Of a stretch of DNA of 64,000 bases, positions 8,066-19,044 are shown piece after piece. This stretch comes from Shewanella aestuarii. Its GTDB lineage: Bacteria > Pseudomonadota > Gammaproteobacteria > Enterobacterales > Shewanellaceae. The notes below the pieces were generated by a model. The model was given only the letters and a program-made list of their open reading frames with translations. It made no database searches and was not told the origin of the DNA. The translations under genes and the position numbers were made by a program. Location: assembly GCF_014647215.1 (NCBI RefSeq), contig NZ_BMOT01000006.1, forward strand, positions 186,001 through 250,000. The letters are read 5' to 3'. The first letter of the stretch is position 1, and the number at the start of each line of letters is the position of its first letter.

Positions 8066-8533
8066 TTACATTTTAGTTTGCAAATAGTTTTGTAAACCAA
8101 CACGTTCAATTAAACGGAGTTGCTTCTCTAACCAGTACATGTGATCAGACTCAGTATCATCAAGTAAAACCTCTAAGATTTCACGGGTTTGATAATCGCC
8201 TTTTTCTTCACATAGCTTGATCACTTTACGTAAATCATCAGCAACTTTGTATTCATACTGTAAGTCATTTTTCAGCATTTCAGTGACATCTTTACCGATG
8301 TTTAATGCTTCACGGCTAGCAACATCTGGTGTGCCTTCTAAAAACAGAATGCGTTGTACTAATTTAGCTGCATGGACTTTCTCGTCGTCAGACTCATGAA
8401 GAATACGAGTATATAACTCATCAAATCCCCAATCTTCGTACATATGAGCATGGACAAAATATTGATCCATTGCTGATAGTTCGCCGGTTAATAAACTGTT
8501 TAGTGCGTCAATGACTTCTTGATTGCCTTTCAT
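8066..8533 (-). CDS. bfr: Bacterioferritin subunit, ferroxidase type without the haem methionine
   Basis: 155 residues, bacterioferritin length. By alignment to E. coli Bfr from memory, the di-iron ferroxidase ligands Glu18, Glu51, His54, Glu94, Glu127 and His130 are all present (GELSAMDQYF; DDEKVH; DLQYEYK; TESDH). Position 52, where a methionine normally ligates haem between two subunits, is lysine. This subunit should therefore oxidise Fe(II) but not form a haem site alone. It is followed upstream by a relic and then a second bfr gene with the opposite defect. A 24-mer iron-storage cage made of both subunits is likely. Confidence 0.9.
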   Translation of the reverse strand: MKGNQEVIDALNSLLTGELSAMDQYFVHAHMYEDWGFDELYTRILHESDDEKVHAAKLVQRILFLEGTPDVASREALNIGKDVTEMLKNDLQYEYKVADDLRKVIKLCEEKGDYQTREILEVLLDDTESDHMYWLEKQLRLIERVGLQNYLQTKM

Positions 8534-8599
8534 AATCTTGTCCTATTCATCTTAAAATTGTGATTGAAGTGACGGTTTAATACTGGTTGAGTCATCAAT

Positions 8600-8661
8600 A
8601 CAGGTACTTCAACCCAATCTAAATGTCTTGCTTCATCTCCACCTTTAAGTAGCTGTTCAAG
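8600..8661 (-). pseudogene. Relic of a bacterioferritin C-terminal coding segment
   Basis: Between the two bfr genes, the minus strand can be read LEQLLKGGDEARHLDWVE. This resembles the Bfr fourth helix LEDLLEDEEEHLDWIE of the 8690-9160 gene. Nucleotide similarity to positions about 8757-8805 is also visible (AATCTAAATG, CTTCATCT, CTTCAAG). There is no start codon or full domain. Most likely it is the remnant of a former bfr duplication or of unequal recombination. Confidence 0.55.
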
Positions 8662-8689
8662 CTAATCGAGGTGACATAATTTTGTGCTA

Positions 8690-9160
8690 TTAATCTTTAA
8701 TCTGGGATTGAAGATAATTTTGGATGCCCGTTTGGCCGATAAGCTCTTGCTGAGACTCAATCCAATCTAAATGCTCTTCTTCATCTTCAAGTAAGTCTTC
8801 AAGTAAATCACGTGTCACGTAGTCTTGTTCTGTTTCACACAATTTGATCACGTCACGTAGTACCGCAATTTGCTCTGTTACCGCTTCTTTGTCGCAGCTC
8901 AACATCTCTTGCGCTTCTTCACCAATGCGCAGCTTATCGAGTTGTTGTAAATTGGGTAATCCTTCAAGAAACAACACTCGCTCGATCAGTTTATCGGCAT
9001 GTTTCATATCCTGAATCGATTTTTTATATTCTTTTTCGTTAAGCTTTTCTAAACCCCAATGCTTAAACATACGCGCATGTAAGAAGTATTGGTTAATCGC
9101 TGTCAGTTCGAAGGTTAATACGCGATTTAACTGACTAATGACTTTTGGGTGACCTTTCAT
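8690..9160 (-). CDS. bfr: Bacterioferritin subunit, haem-ligand type with altered ferroxidase centre
   Basis: About 156 residues from the ATG at 9160, which has the Shine-Dalgarno AAGGA at good spacing; the frame extends 12 codons upstream, but homologues start MKGHPKVI. Haem ligand Met52 is present (IQDMKHADKL). Glu18, His54, Glu127 and His130 are kept, but position 51 is Asp and position 94 is Val, so the di-iron site is weakened. This complements the 8066-8533 subunit, a division of labour known for BfrA/BfrB in Neisseria and other bacteria. A Fur-box-like sequence lies about 100 bp upstream. Confidence 0.9.
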   Translation of the reverse strand: MKGHPKVISQLNRVLTFELTAINQYFLHARMFKHWGLEKLNEKEYKKSIQDMKHADKLIERVLFLEGLPNLQQLDKLRIGEEAQEMLSCDKEAVTEQIAVLRDVIKLCETEQDYVTRDLLEDLLEDEEEHLDWIESQQELIGQTGIQNYLQSQIKD

Positions 9161-9262
9161 AATGATGTCCTTGATAGAAAACTTGATCTGGATCAATGTC
9201 GAACAGGATAGTGCAACAGACCATTAATTGCAAATTTTCCTTTAAATTCATACACATAATAT

Positions 9263-9281
9263 TGATAACCATTATCATTAT
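9263..9281. promoter_or_regulatory. Probable Fur box upstream of the bfr genes
   Basis: TGATAACCATTATCATTAT closely resembles the Fur consensus GATAATGATAATCATTATC when read on the minus strand. It lies about 100 bp upstream of the bfr start at 9160. Direct regulation is inferred. Confidence 0.65.
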
Positions 9282-9320
9282 AACTTAGGTTTGTAACTTA
9301 AGTTAAATCTCGGCCATAAA

Positions 9321-9345
9321 AAAAGCCTTCAAAATGAAGGCTCTT
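9321..9345 (-). terminator. Terminator of carAB
   Basis: Stem AGCCTTC/GAAGGCT with loop AAAAT, followed on the minus strand by a run of T, about 25 bp past the carB stop. Confidence 0.8.
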
Positions 9346-9367
9346 TACAATGTATGCTCGCTAAAAT

Positions 9368-12300
9368 TTAGCCAGTGATACGTTTATGTAACTCTTGCAC
9401 CGAGTTTACATTGGTACGGTCATCGGCAGCATGTGCAAGACATGTTGCAAACGCAGCATTCAATGTTGTGGTGTAATTCACTTTATAACGTAATGCACCG
9501 CGACGAATTTGACGTGAGTCTTCAATCGCTTGACGACCTTCAGTGGTGTTAACAATGTAGGTGTATTCATCATTCTTGATACGGTCAAGAATATGTGGAC
9601 GACCTTCATGTACTTTGTTCACCAAACGAGGGTTTATACCCGCTTCACCTAAAACGACTGCAGTGCCGTGGGTTGCATCAATCTCGTAACCCAGCTCAAT
9701 TAACTTCGCGGCAAGAGCTGCGACACGCTTTTTATCACTGTTACGAACAGATAATAAAGCACGTCCAGATTTAGGCACTTCAGATGTCGCACCTAACTGA
9801 GCTTTGGCATACGCTTCAGCGAAGGTCTCACCCACACCCATCACTTCACCTGTTGAACGCATTTCAGGCCCTAATAAAGGGTCAACGCCAGGGAATTTAT
9901 TGAAAGGTAGCACCACTTCTTTTACTGAAAAGAAGGGTGGGATCACTTCTTGAGTGAAGTTTTGCGATTTCAAGCTTTGACCAGCCATCACTCGTGCAGC
10001 AATTTTAGCTAATGGTACGCCAGTCGCTTTAGACACAAATGGCACGGTACGCGCTGCACGTGGGTTAACTTCAATCATGTAGATTTCGTTATCTTTGACA
10101 GCAAACTGTACGTTCATTAAGCCAATCACGCCTAACTCAAATGCTAACTTAGACACTTGCTCACGCATTTGCGCCTGAATCTCAGCGCTCAAGCTGTATG
10201 GCGGTAATGAACAACCAGAGTCGCCAGAGTGAACGCCTGCTTGTTCAATGTGCTCCATGATTGCGCCAACCACGACAGTTTCACCATCACATACCGCATC
10301 GATATCCACTTCAATCGCATCATCTAAGAAGTGATCAAGTAATACTGGTGATGCGTTAGAAACTTTAACGGCTTCTTTAAAGTAGCGTAGTAAATCTTGC
10401 TTGTCGTAGACGATTTCCATCGCACGGCCACCGAGTACATACGATGGACGAACCACTAGCGGATAACCAATTTTTTCAGCTTCAATAACCGCACTTTCAA
10501 CGGTTGTTACCGTTGCGTTTTCAGGTTGTTTCATGCCAAGACGTTGAATCGCTTGTTGGAAGCGCTCACGGTCTTCTGCGCGGTCAATAGCATCAGGGCT
10601 AGTACCAATGATGGGTACGCCTGCGGCTTCTAATTCACGGGCTAACTTAAGTGGAGTTTGGCCACCATACTGGACGATAACGCCCTTTGGCTTTTCGATA
10701 CGAACGATTTCTAATACGTCTTCAAGTGTTACTGGCTCGAAGTATAAACGATCTGAAGTATCGTAGTCGGTTGAAACCGTTTCAGGGTTACAGTTAACCA
10801 TGATGGTTTCATAACCGTCTTCACGCAAAGCTAACGCCGCATGAACACAACAGTAATCGAATTCAATACCTTGACCGATACGGTTAGGACCGCCACCTAA
10901 TACCATGATTTTTTCACGGTCAGATGGGTTCGCTTCACACTCTTCTTCATAGGTTGAGTACATGTACGCGGTATCGGTTGAGAATTCCGCCGCACAGGTA
11001 TCTACGCGCTTATAAACAGGGTGAATTTCATGACGTTGACGTAGCTTACGAATTTCGCTTTCATTCACGCCAAGTACTTCTGCCAAACGCGCGTCAGAGA
11101 AGCCTTTACGCTTTAATTGGCGTAAGAAGTTTTGCTCTAAACCAGACATGCCTAGCTCGGCTACCTTAGCTTCTTGGGCTACCAAATCTTCGATTTGAAT
11201 CAAGAACCAGTGGTCGATATTCGTTAGGGTGAAAATATCATCACGGCTTAAGCCTGCACGAAATGCATCAGCTATGTACCAAATACGGTCACAACCTGGC
11301 TCTTTTAATTCATGACGAATTGTTTGCATGGCTTCTGGCGATTGTAAATCGACAATCGGGTCGAAACCACTACGTCCAACTTCAAGGCCACGTAATGCTT
11401 TTTGCAATGACTCTTGGAAAGTACGGCCAATGGCCATAACTTCACCCACAGACTTCATTTGCGTGGTTAAACGGTCATTCGAACCGGCAAACTTTTCAAA
11501 GTTAAAGCGTGGAATTTTAGTCACAACGTAATCGATGGCAGGCTCAAACGATGCTGGTGTTTTACCGCCAGTAATATCGTTACTTAGCTCATCAAGGGTA
11601 AAACCAACCGCTAACTTAGCCGCAATTTTAGCAATCGGGAAACCCGTTGCTTTTGAAGCTAATGCCGATGAACGCGATACACGCGGGTTCATCTCAATAA
11701 TCACCATACGACCCGTGTTAGGGCAAATACCAAACTGTACGTTTGAACCACCGGTTTCAACACCAATTTCACGCAGTACTGCTAACGAAGCATTACGCAT
11801 TAATTGGTATTCTTTATCGGTTAAGGTTTGCGCTGGAGCAACAGTGATTGAGTCACCGGTATGAACACCCATTGGATCGAAGTTTTCAATCGCACACACG
11901 ATAATACAGTTATCGTTGCGGTCACGAACCACTTCCATTTCGTATTCTTTCCAACCAATTAATGATTCATCAATCAATAACTCGTTTGTTGGCGACAAAT
12001 CTAAGCCTTGAGAACAAATCTCTTCAAACTCTTCTTTGTTATATGCAATACCGCCACCGCTGCCACCCATGGTGAATGATGGACGAATAATACACGGGAA
12101 ACCTACCATATCAAGAACGCCATAGGCTTCGTCCATGTTATGGGCAATGCCCGCACGTGGACATTCTAATCCGATAGATTTCATGGCTTTGTCAAAACGG
12201 CTACGGTCTTCAGCTTTATCAATCGCGTCAGCTGTTGCACCAATCATTTCAACGTTAAATTCTTTTAGTACGCCTTTCGCTTCAAGCTGAAGTGCGCAGT

Positions 12301-12589
12301 TCAGTGCTGTTTGTCCACCCATTGTAGGTAGAATGGCATCTGGACGCTCTTTAGCAATAATGTTGCGTACGACTTCCCAGTGAATTGGCTCGATATAGGT
12401 TGCATCGGCCATTTCAGGGTCAGTCATAATAGTGGCTGGATTAGAGTTAACCAGGATCACACGGTAGCCTTCTTCACGAAGGGCTTTACAGGCTTGAGCA
12501 CCTGAATAATCGAATTCACACGCCTGACCAATTACAATTGGACCGGCACCTAGGATAAGAATACTTTTTATATCGGTACGTTTTGGCAT
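9368..12589 (-). CDS. carB: Carbamoyl-phosphate synthase large subunit
   Basis: 1073 residues, the standard CarB length. Two homologous ATP-grasp halves are visible: the first begins [22 protein letters not shown], the second [22 protein letters not shown] near residue 560. [17 protein letters not shown] and its twin [17 protein letters not shown] mark the ATP-binding sites. The C-terminal 140 residues form the allosteric domain. It makes carbamoyl phosphate for pyrimidine and arginine synthesis from glutamine-derived ammonia, bicarbonate and two ATP. It lies 23 bp downstream of carA and is co-transcribed with it. Confidence 0.98.
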   Translation of the reverse strand: MPKRTDIKSILILGAGPIVIGQACEFDYSGAQACKALREEGYRVILVNSNPATIMTDPEMADATYIEPIHWEVVRNIIAKERPDAILPTMGGQTALNCALQLEAKGVLKEFNVEMIGATADAIDKAEDRSRFDKAMKSIGLECPRAGIAHNMDEAYGVLDMVGFPCIIRPSFTMGGSGGGIAYNKEEFEEICSQGLDLSPTNELLIDESLIGWKEYEMEVVRDRNDNCIIVCAIENFDPMGVHTGDSITVAPAQTLTDKEYQLMRNASLAVLREIGVETGGSNVQFGICPNTGRMVIIEMNPRVSRSSALASKATGFPIAKIAAKLAVGFTLDELSNDITGGKTPASFEPAIDYVVTKIPRFNFEKFAGSNDRLTTQMKSVGEVMAIGRTFQESLQKALRGLEVGRSGFDPIVDLQSPEAMQTIRHELKEPGCDRIWYIADAFRAGLSRDDIFTLTNIDHWFLIQIEDLVAQEAKVAELGMSGLEQNFLRQLKRKGFSDARLAEVLGVNESEIRKLRQRHEIHPVYKRVDTCAAEFSTDTAYMYSTYEEECEANPSDREKIMVLGGGPNRIGQGIEFDYCCVHAALALREDGYETIMVNCNPETVSTDYDTSDRLYFEPVTLEDVLEIVRIEKPKGVIVQYGGQTPLKLARELEAAGVPIIGTSPDAIDRAEDRERFQQAIQRLGMKQPENATVTTVESAVIEAEKIGYPLVVRPSYVLGGRAMEIVYDKQDLLRYFKEAVKVSNASPVLLDHFLDDAIEVDIDAVCDGETVVVGAIMEHIEQAGVHSGDSGCSLPPYSLSAEIQAQMREQVSKLAFELGVIGLMNVQFAVKDNEIYMIEVNPRAARTVPFVSKATGVPLAKIAARVMAGQSLKSQNFTQEVIPPFFSVKEVVLPFNKFPGVDPLLGPEMRSTGEVMGVGETFAEAYAKAQLGATSEVPKSGRALLSVRNSDKKRVAALAAKLIELGYEIDATHGTAVVLGEAGINPRLVNKVHEGRPHILDRIKNDEYTYIVNTTEGRQAIEDSRQIRRGALRYKVNYTTTLNAAFATCLAHAADDRTNVNSVQELHKRITG

Positions 12590-12612
12590 TGCTTCTCTCT
12601 TCTCCCAGATAA

Positions 12613-13758
12613 CTACTTAGCGTGCTGACGATATTGTTCAATAAGCTCGATAAAATGATCGAACAGTGGCGCGGCATCGGTTGGCCCAGGGCTAGCTTCT
12701 GGATGTCCCTGGAAACTAAATGCAGGCTTGTCGGTTAAATGGATACCTTGTAAAGAGCCATCAAACAGAGACTTGTGTGTCACTTTGATATTGGCTGGCA
12801 ATGTGGTTTCATCAGCAGCAAAACCGTGGTTTTGACTGGTGATCATCACGTTACCTTTTTCGATATTGCTCACTGGGTGGTTTGCACCATGGTGACCAAA
12901 TTTCATCTTTAAGGTTTTAGCACCTGAGGCAAGTGCAAGTAACTGGTGACCTAAACAGATACCAAATACTGGGATCTCTGTTTTAAGGATTTCTTGAATC
13001 GCGCTGATGGCATAATCACATGGTTCTGGATCGCCAGGACCATTTGACAAAAACACCCCATCAGGGTTCATTGCGAGTACGTCTGCAGCAGGTGTTTTAG
13101 CCGGAACAACGGTAACATCACAACCACGGTCAACTAACATACGTAAAATATTACGTTTTACGCCGTAATCATAAGCAACAACTTTGTATTTCAATGCAGA
13201 TTCTGGCGTGTCAGAGGGTAAACCACCCACTAACTTCCAACTACCGTTACGCCATTGATAGGCTTTATCGGTAGTCACTTCTTTGGCTAAATCCATGCCT
13301 TTTAAGCCAGGGAATGCTTTTGCTTCCGCTAGGGCTTTTGCTTCGTCTAGGTCACCCACCATAATACAACCGGCTTGGGCACCTTTTTCACGCAGGATAC
13401 GGGTTAACTTTCGGGTATCGATATCCGCTATACCAACGACATTGTGCGCTTTTAAGTAATCACTTAAAGATTGTTGGTTACGGAAGTTACTAGCAATTAA
13501 CGGCAAATCGCGAATGATTAGACCACAAGCATGAACCGAGTCCGATTCAGTGTCTTCATCATTAGTACCGGTGTTACCGATATGCGGATAGGTTAAAGTT
13601 ACTATTTGGCGTGAATATGATGGATCCGTTAATATTTCTTGGTATCCGGTCATTGAAGTGTTAAAAACAACTTCACCAACTGAAATACCTGATGCACCAA
13701 TTGCAGTGCCAGAAAATACGGTTCCATCTTCGAGTACGAGTAAGGCAGACTGTGTCAA
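12613..13758 (-). CDS. carA: Carbamoyl-phosphate synthase small (glutaminase) subunit
   Basis: 381 residues. The N-terminal CPSase small-chain domain ([13 protein letters not shown]...) is followed by a class-I glutamine amidotransferase domain with the nucleophile Cys in [15 protein letters not shown] and the catalytic His/Glu in [11 protein letters not shown]. It supplies ammonia to CarB. It is first in the carAB operon. About 80 bp upstream sits a perfect palindrome (13838-13857) that may be an operator. I did not find a convincing ArgR or PurR box. Confidence 0.98.
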   Translation of the reverse strand: MTQSALLVLEDGTVFSGTAIGASGISVGEVVFNTSMTGYQEILTDPSYSRQIVTLTYPHIGNTGTNDEDTESDSVHACGLIIRDLPLIASNFRNQQSLSDYLKAHNVVGIADIDTRKLTRILREKGAQAGCIMVGDLDEAKALAEAKAFPGLKGMDLAKEVTTDKAYQWRNGSWKLVGGLPSDTPESALKYKVVAYDYGVKRNILRMLVDRGCDVTVVPAKTPAADVLAMNPDGVFLSNGPGDPEPCDYAISAIQEILKTEIPVFGICLGHQLLALASGAKTLKMKFGHHGANHPVSNIEKGNVMITSQNHGFAADETTLPANIKVTHKSLFDGSLQGIHLTDKPAFSFQGHPEASPGPTDAAPLFDHFIELIEQYRQHAK

Positions 13759-13837
13759 CGCGACCTCCAGAAAAGAGCCAAGCCATTGAAATTATTTGAT
13801 TTTATTTTGCACTAAGATACCAATTTCCGCTGTTTTA

Positions 13838-13857
13838 CGAAATTTTGACAAATTTCG
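13838..13857. promoter_or_regulatory. Perfect 8-4-8 palindrome upstream of carA
   Basis: CGAAATTT-TGAC-AAATTTCG, located 80-100 bp upstream of the carA start. The symmetric arms suggest an operator. The regulator is unknown. Confidence 0.45.
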
Positions 13858-13913
13858 GCGATTTTACAGGAATTCCATAAAGTCGTCTATAGCGGTAAAA
13901 CTGTTTTTCAAAA

Positions 13914-13940
13914 AAAACCACCATATCAATGGTGGTTTTT
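13914..13940. terminator. Terminator of dapB
   Basis: Stem AAAAACCACC/GGTGGTTTTT with loop ATATCAAT, immediately after the dapB stop on the minus strand and followed by T. Confidence 0.85.
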
Positions 13941-13943
13941 AAT

Positions 13944-14825
<882 letters not shown>

Positions 14826-14836
14826 CTATATACAAA

Positions 14837-14860
14837 AACGCCTAAGATATCTTAGGCGTT
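14837..14860. terminator. Terminator of fklB
   Basis: Stem AACGCCTAAG/CTTAGGCGTT with loop ATAT, followed by T on the minus strand, just past the FKBP gene stop. Confidence 0.8.
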
Positions 14861-14869
14861 AATTAACTA

Positions 14870-15487
14870 TTAGATAATGTCTAACAATTCAACTTCAAAC
14901 ACTAATGCAGTGTAAGGAGGAATAGATGCACCAGCACCACGCTCGCCATAAGCTAAGTGATGTGGAACGAATAACTTAAGCTTGGTACCCACTGGCATTA
15001 ATTGTAAAGCTTCTGTCCAACCAGCGATAACACCAGAAACAGGGAACTCAGCAGGTTGACCGCGAGTCACTGAGCTGTCGAATACTGTACCGTTTAGGAA
15101 AGTACCGTGGTAGTGAGTACGAACTGTTGAGTCAATTGTTGGCTTCTCGCCATCACCTTGAACAAGAACTTCATATTGAAGACCTGATTCAGTTACAGTA
15201 ACACCATCACGTTTAGCATTTTCAGCTAAAAATGCATCAGCTTCAGCAGTTGCATTTTCTGCAGCCGCTTCTTGTGCAGCTTGTAAACGACGACTAATTT
15301 CAGTGAAAGCAGTTTGTAGGTCTTCCATAGACACTTGGCTTTCTTTACCTGAAAAAGCATCTGCTAAACCAGCTTGAACAGCAGGAATATCAATTCCTTC
15401 AAAAGGGTTGGCGGCTAATTGCTCACCCATTTGACGACCTACACCATAACTTGCATGCTGCTCCATTGTGCTGAACACATCTGACAT
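14870..15487 (-). CDS. fklB: FKBP-type peptidyl-prolyl isomerase (FklB/FKBP22 type)
   Basis: 205 residues. The N-terminal 90 residues are helical and alanine-rich, a dimerisation domain. The C-terminal FKBP domain carries VRTHYHGTFLNGTVFDSS, GQPAEFPVSGVIAGWTEAL and LAYGERGAGASIPPYTALVFEVELL, the active-site frame. No signal peptide is seen, so it acts in the cytoplasm as a folding catalyst. A shorter, membrane-anchored paralogue is at 40315-40785. Confidence 0.94.
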   Translation of the reverse strand: MSDVFSTMEQHASYGVGRQMGEQLAANPFEGIDIPAVQAGLADAFSGKESQVSMEDLQTAFTEISRRLQAAQEAAAENATAEADAFLAENAKRDGVTVTESGLQYEVLVQGDGEKPTIDSTVRTHYHGTFLNGTVFDSSVTRGQPAEFPVSGVIAGWTEALQLMPVGTKLKLFVPHHLAYGERGAGASIPPYTALVFEVELLDII

Positions 15488-15582
15488 AATTTCTTTCTCT
15501 CATTTGAACAATTAAAAATTTCACGGAGTTTATCACATTTAAACTGTGCTTGCTGTGAAAATGCCGAACAATATGACTATTT

Positions 15583-16383
15583 TCAGCCGTTGATTTTACA
15601 TTCAGTCAAAGACTGTTTTCTAGCTTGAGTATAAAGCGGCATAACTTGCATTTGCGCCGCTTGTAAATCTTCAATTCGATGGCTGTGTGATGGATGGGTT
15701 GAAAGCAACTCTGGCCCTTGGCTACCACCCGCTTTTGCCATATTCTGCCAAAGTGTGACACTTTCTTGTGGATTAAAGCCTGCTTTAGCCATTAACTCTA
15801 AACCGACCATATCGGCTTCACTTTCTTGACTACGACCAAAAGGTAAAATAATCCCAACTTGAGACCCTAACCCTAAACCTGCCATATATAAATCTTTGTT
15901 GGCTACCCCACTTGCGCCTAACGCCGCATCAGCGACTTGCATGCCGATCCCGGTAAGTTGTGAGCGCGAGACTTGTTCATTGCCATGCTGTGCCAATACG
16001 TGAGCAACTTCATGGCCCATTACCGTGGCCAGTTGATCTTGATTCACAGCGACATTCAATAAACCGGTATACACCCCAATATGGCCACCAGGTAATGCAA
16101 AAGCGTTAACCTGATCCGATTCAAATAGCACCACTTCCCATTGCTGACCTTGATCGGGTAATACCGCGGTGATCCGCTTGGCAATGCAATTCACATAAGC
16201 GGTTTTGCTTTTGTTCTGGCTAATCTTTTGATCTTTTTTCATTGCTGCAAAAGATTGCGCGCCCATTTGTTGCATCTGCGCATCGGAGAATAATAAGGTT
16301 TGGCTTCTTCCTGTGGGCGATTTAGTGCTAACACAACCAACTAATAACCCGCTAATACACAGTGATAACAGCAATTTGTTCAT
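15583..16383 (-). CDS. M48-family metalloprotease, lipoprotein
   Basis: 266 residues. The N-terminus MNKLLLSLCISGLLVGCVST is a lipoprotein signal with the lipobox LVGC. The zinc-protease motif HEVAH is near residue 124 (VMGHEVAHVLAQHG), with the third ligand Glu in SQESEADMVGLELMAKAGFNP. It resembles periplasmic LoiP/BepA-type proteases that clear misfolded outer-membrane proteins, without the TPR domain of BepA. Probably it is anchored in the outer membrane facing the periplasm. Confidence 0.9.
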   Translation of the reverse strand: MNKLLLSLCISGLLVGCVSTKSPTGRSQTLLFSDAQMQQMGAQSFAAMKKDQKISQNKSKTAYVNCIAKRITAVLPDQGQQWEVVLFESDQVNAFALPGGHIGVYTGLLNVAVNQDQLATVMGHEVAHVLAQHGNEQVSRSQLTGIGMQVADAALGASGVANKDLYMAGLGLGSQVGIILPFGRSQESEADMVGLELMAKAGFNPQESVTLWQNMAKAGGSQGPELLSTHPSHSHRIEDLQAAQMQVMPLYTQARKQSLTECKING

Positions 16384-16423
16384 TGTTTGTCCTTAAAAAA
16401 TAATCGTTAATCTAAGGTCTACT

Positions 16424-17659
16424 TTATCTAGACCTTGTGCGTTTGGCAAAATCACTCATGCTCTTTTTATTGGCCGTTCGGCGATTGGCCTGCTTGTCCC
16501 GAGGAGGCCGCTTACTGTCGGCTGCACTAGGTTTATCGGTAACCGGATAATCAGCCAAAATGTGCAGTGGTAAAGCATGACCAGTTAATTGCCTAATAGC
16601 CTCTAAGCTTGGTAATTCTGCATGGCTGACTAAAGATACCGCGATGCCGCTTAAGCCTGCACGGGCAGTACGGCCAATACGATGCACGTATACGGTTGCT
16701 TGAGGCGGCAACTCAAAATTAATCACTACGGGCAAAGCCTCGATATGAATTCCTCTAGCCAGCACATCGGTTGCAATCAATACCGTCAATTGTTGCTGCT
16801 GAAACTGAGCCAAGGTTTGCGCCCGAAGCAACTGCTGTTTATCACCGTGCATGGCTGCGGTATTGATCCCCGCTTTTAACAGCTTTTTACACAGAGCATC
16901 AGCATCATCTTTGGCATTAACAAATACCAACACTTGCGACCATTGATGCAACTTGATTTGCTCAATAAGCACTTTAGCCTTACTACCTTTGTTCACATGA
17001 TAAATAGTTTGGGTAATATCATCGACGGGTGAATTGATTGGACTTACTGCAACCCGCGTATAGGGCTTAGATAAAATCTTGCTGGCCAATTCAGCTAAGG
17101 GTTCTGGCATGGTGGCTGAAAACAACAGGGTTTGCCTTGTCGGCATTAACGCCAGTAAGGCATTTAAATCATTAATAAACCCCATATCCAACAAACGATC
17201 GGCTTCATCTAGCACTAATGCCTGTAAATCTGCGAAGTGAAGCAAATTTTGTTGTGCTAGGGCTAATAATCGCCCTGGTGTAGCGACAATAATATTAACT
17301 TGTGTTGTTAGACGCTCGACTTGTACGGCGATATCCTCACCGCCACACAGTACCTCAAGTTTAAGATTAACAGCCTGTGCGAGTGGTATTAAGCTTTGAC
17401 CCACTTGTGAGGCCAACTCTCGAGTTGGCACAATAATCACCGCAGACAAACAGTGGGCCTTTACCTGCTGATTGATGCGATGCAGTAAAGGCAAACCATA
17501 GGCGTAGGTTTTACCACTGCCTGTTTGCGCTAATGCCAATACATCCTTACCAGACAACACTGCGGGAATAGCTTGTTGTTGTATGGGACTTGCCACTGCC
17601 ACGCTAGCGGGTAACGCATCTACTAGACCAGAGTGAAGTGAAAATACCGTCAATGTCAT
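16424..17659 (-). CDS. DEAD-box ATP-dependent RNA helicase
   Basis: 411 residues. Helicase motifs in order: Q motif region SPIQQQAIPAVLSG, motif I ALAQTGSGKT, Ia PTRELASQVG, Ib TPGRLL, II VLDEADRLLDMGF, III SATMP, and in domain 2 VLVFVNAKDDADAL, ATDVLARGI and HRIGRTARAG. A short basic C-terminal tail rich in Lys/Arg follows. It remodels RNA in ribosome assembly or RNA decay; the exact subfamily (RhlE-like) is not certain. A second DEAD-box gene lies at 47903-49204. Confidence 0.93.
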   Translation of the reverse strand: MTLTVFSLHSGLVDALPASVAVASPIQQQAIPAVLSGKDVLALAQTGSGKTYAYGLPLLHRINQQVKAHCLSAVIIVPTRELASQVGQSLIPLAQAVNLKLEVLCGGEDIAVQVERLTTQVNIIVATPGRLLALAQQNLLHFADLQALVLDEADRLLDMGFINDLNALLALMPTRQTLLFSATMPEPLAELASKILSKPYTRVAVSPINSPVDDITQTIYHVNKGSKAKVLIEQIKLHQWSQVLVFVNAKDDADALCKKLLKAGINTAAMHGDKQQLLRAQTLAQFQQQQLTVLIATDVLARGIHIEALPVVINFELPPQATVYVHRIGRTARAGLSGIAVSLVSHAELPSLEAIRQLTGHALPLHILADYPVTDKPSAADSKRPPRDKQANRRTANKKSMSDFAKRTRSR

Positions 17660-17731
17660 CGAATTGCGCCTACAAACAAGAGAAAGGAATTGCCAACAAT
17701 GGCCAGATTATAACATTCACTTAAACAAAAA

Positions 17732-17757
17732 AGGCTGCTCACTTAAGTAAACAGCCT
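17732..17757 (-). terminator. Terminator of dnaKJ
   Basis: Imperfect stem AAGGCTG(C/T)TCACTTAAGTAAACAGCCTT followed by a T-run on the minus strand, about 35 bp past the dnaJ stop. Confidence 0.75.
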
Positions 17758-17792
17758 TTCTATTGATGTTTCTTTAGCCTAGCGCGTTGCTA

Positions 17793-18920
17793 TTAGCTGT
17801 TTAAGTCTTGAAAGAATTTTTTCACGCCATCAAAAAAACCTTCCGCTTTTGGGCTGTGCTTTTTTGATTCGCCAGTTAACGTGGCTTCAAATTCACGTAA
17901 TAATTCTTTTTGCTTTTCGTTTAGGTTAACCGGCGTTTCCATAACCACTTTACACAATAGATCACCTACTGCATGGCTACGCACTGATTTAACCCCTTTA
18001 CCACGTAAGCGGAACATACGACCCGTCTGGGTTTCTGTTGGAATTTTCAGACTGACTTTACCATCAAGTGTAGGCACTTCAATCTCGCCGCCCAATGCTG
18101 CTTTACTGAATGAAATTGGCACTTCACAGTAAAGATTGTTGGCATCACGGGTGAAAATGCTGTGCTCACGAACACTAACCTGAACATATAAATCACCTGG
18201 AGGCGCGCCAAACTCACCCGCTTCACCTTCTCCGGTTAAGCGAATTCTGTCACCGGTATCAACACCAGCTGGTATTTTCACTGACAACGTTTTGCTCTTT
18301 TCAACTCGGCCTTCACCATGACACTTGCTACAAGGATCTTTGATGATTTTGCCGCGGCCATGACACGTTGGGCAAGCCTGTTGTACGGCAAAGAAACCTT
18401 GACGCATTTGTACCTGGCCTTGACCATGACAAGTGCCACACGTGGTTGCTTGAGTGCCTTTTTTCGCGCCACTACCATCACAAAGATCACACGCTGCCAA
18501 TGTTGGGATACGTAATTCTTTGGTTAAACCGCGAACCGCTTCTTCAAGTGATAACTCTAAGTTGTAGCGTAAATCACTGCCGCGTGCGGCTTGTCGCTGA
18601 CCGCCTCGACGTCCACCGCCAAAGATATCACCGAATACATCACCAAAAATATCACCGAAATCGCCTTGTCCACCATGACCGCCACCACGGTTTGGATCGA
18701 CACCCGCATGACCAAATTGATCATAAGCGGCTTTTTTATCGCTGTCGGTTAAAATTTCGTAGGCTTCTTTAACTTCTTTAAAGCTTGCTTCTGCCGCTTT
18801 ATCACCAGGATTGCGGTCAGGGTGAAATTTCATCGCTAAACGCTTGTAGGCTTTTTTAATTTCACGTTCACTGGCATCGCGACCGACACCGAGAACTTCG
18901 TAAAAATCACGCTTTGACAT
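17793..18920 (-). CDS. dnaJ: Chaperone DnaJ (Hsp40)
   Basis: 375 residues. The J domain (1-70) has the HPD triad in [11 protein letters not shown] Gly/Phe-rich linker follows ([20 protein letters not shown]). The zinc-binding region has four CxxCxGxG repeats: [24 protein letters not shown] and CSKCHGEG. The C-terminal substrate-binding domains complete it. It stimulates DnaK ATPase and delivers substrates. It lies downstream of dnaK, separated by 124 bp that contain a GC-rich hairpin. Confidence 0.98.
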   Translation of the reverse strand: MSKRDFYEVLGVGRDASEREIKKAYKRLAMKFHPDRNPGDKAAEASFKEVKEAYEILTDSDKKAAYDQFGHAGVDPNRGGGHGGQGDFGDIFGDVFGDIFGGGRRGGQRQAARGSDLRYNLELSLEEAVRGLTKELRIPTLAACDLCDGSGAKKGTQATTCGTCHGQGQVQMRQGFFAVQQACPTCHGRGKIIKDPCSKCHGEGRVEKSKTLSVKIPAGVDTGDRIRLTGEGEAGEFGAPPGDLYVQVSVREHSIFTRDANNLYCEVPISFSKAALGGEIEVPTLDGKVSLKIPTETQTGRMFRLRGKGVKSVRSHAVGDLLCKVVMETPVNLNEKQKELLREFEATLTGESKKHSPKAEGFFDGVKKFFQDLNS

Positions 18921-18973
18921 AGTGTTTTGCTTCTCGAAGGTTTGCTTAAAATTGATTAAGTATGATTGTGCAA

Positions 18974-19003
18974 ACGGGCGTTAGAGGTAAGCCTCAACGC
19001 CCG
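18974..19003 (-). terminator. Hairpin between dnaK and dnaJ (possible attenuator)
   Basis: GC-rich stem GCGGGCGTT(G/A)AGG / CCT(C)TAACGCCCG with a short loop and only three T after it on the minus strand. Its place inside the dnaK-dnaJ operon suggests partial termination or mRNA stabilisation. Confidence 0.5.
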
Positions 19004-19044
19004 CTTTATAGTAACTAGTTGCTTTTTCTATAAAAAGTAACTAA

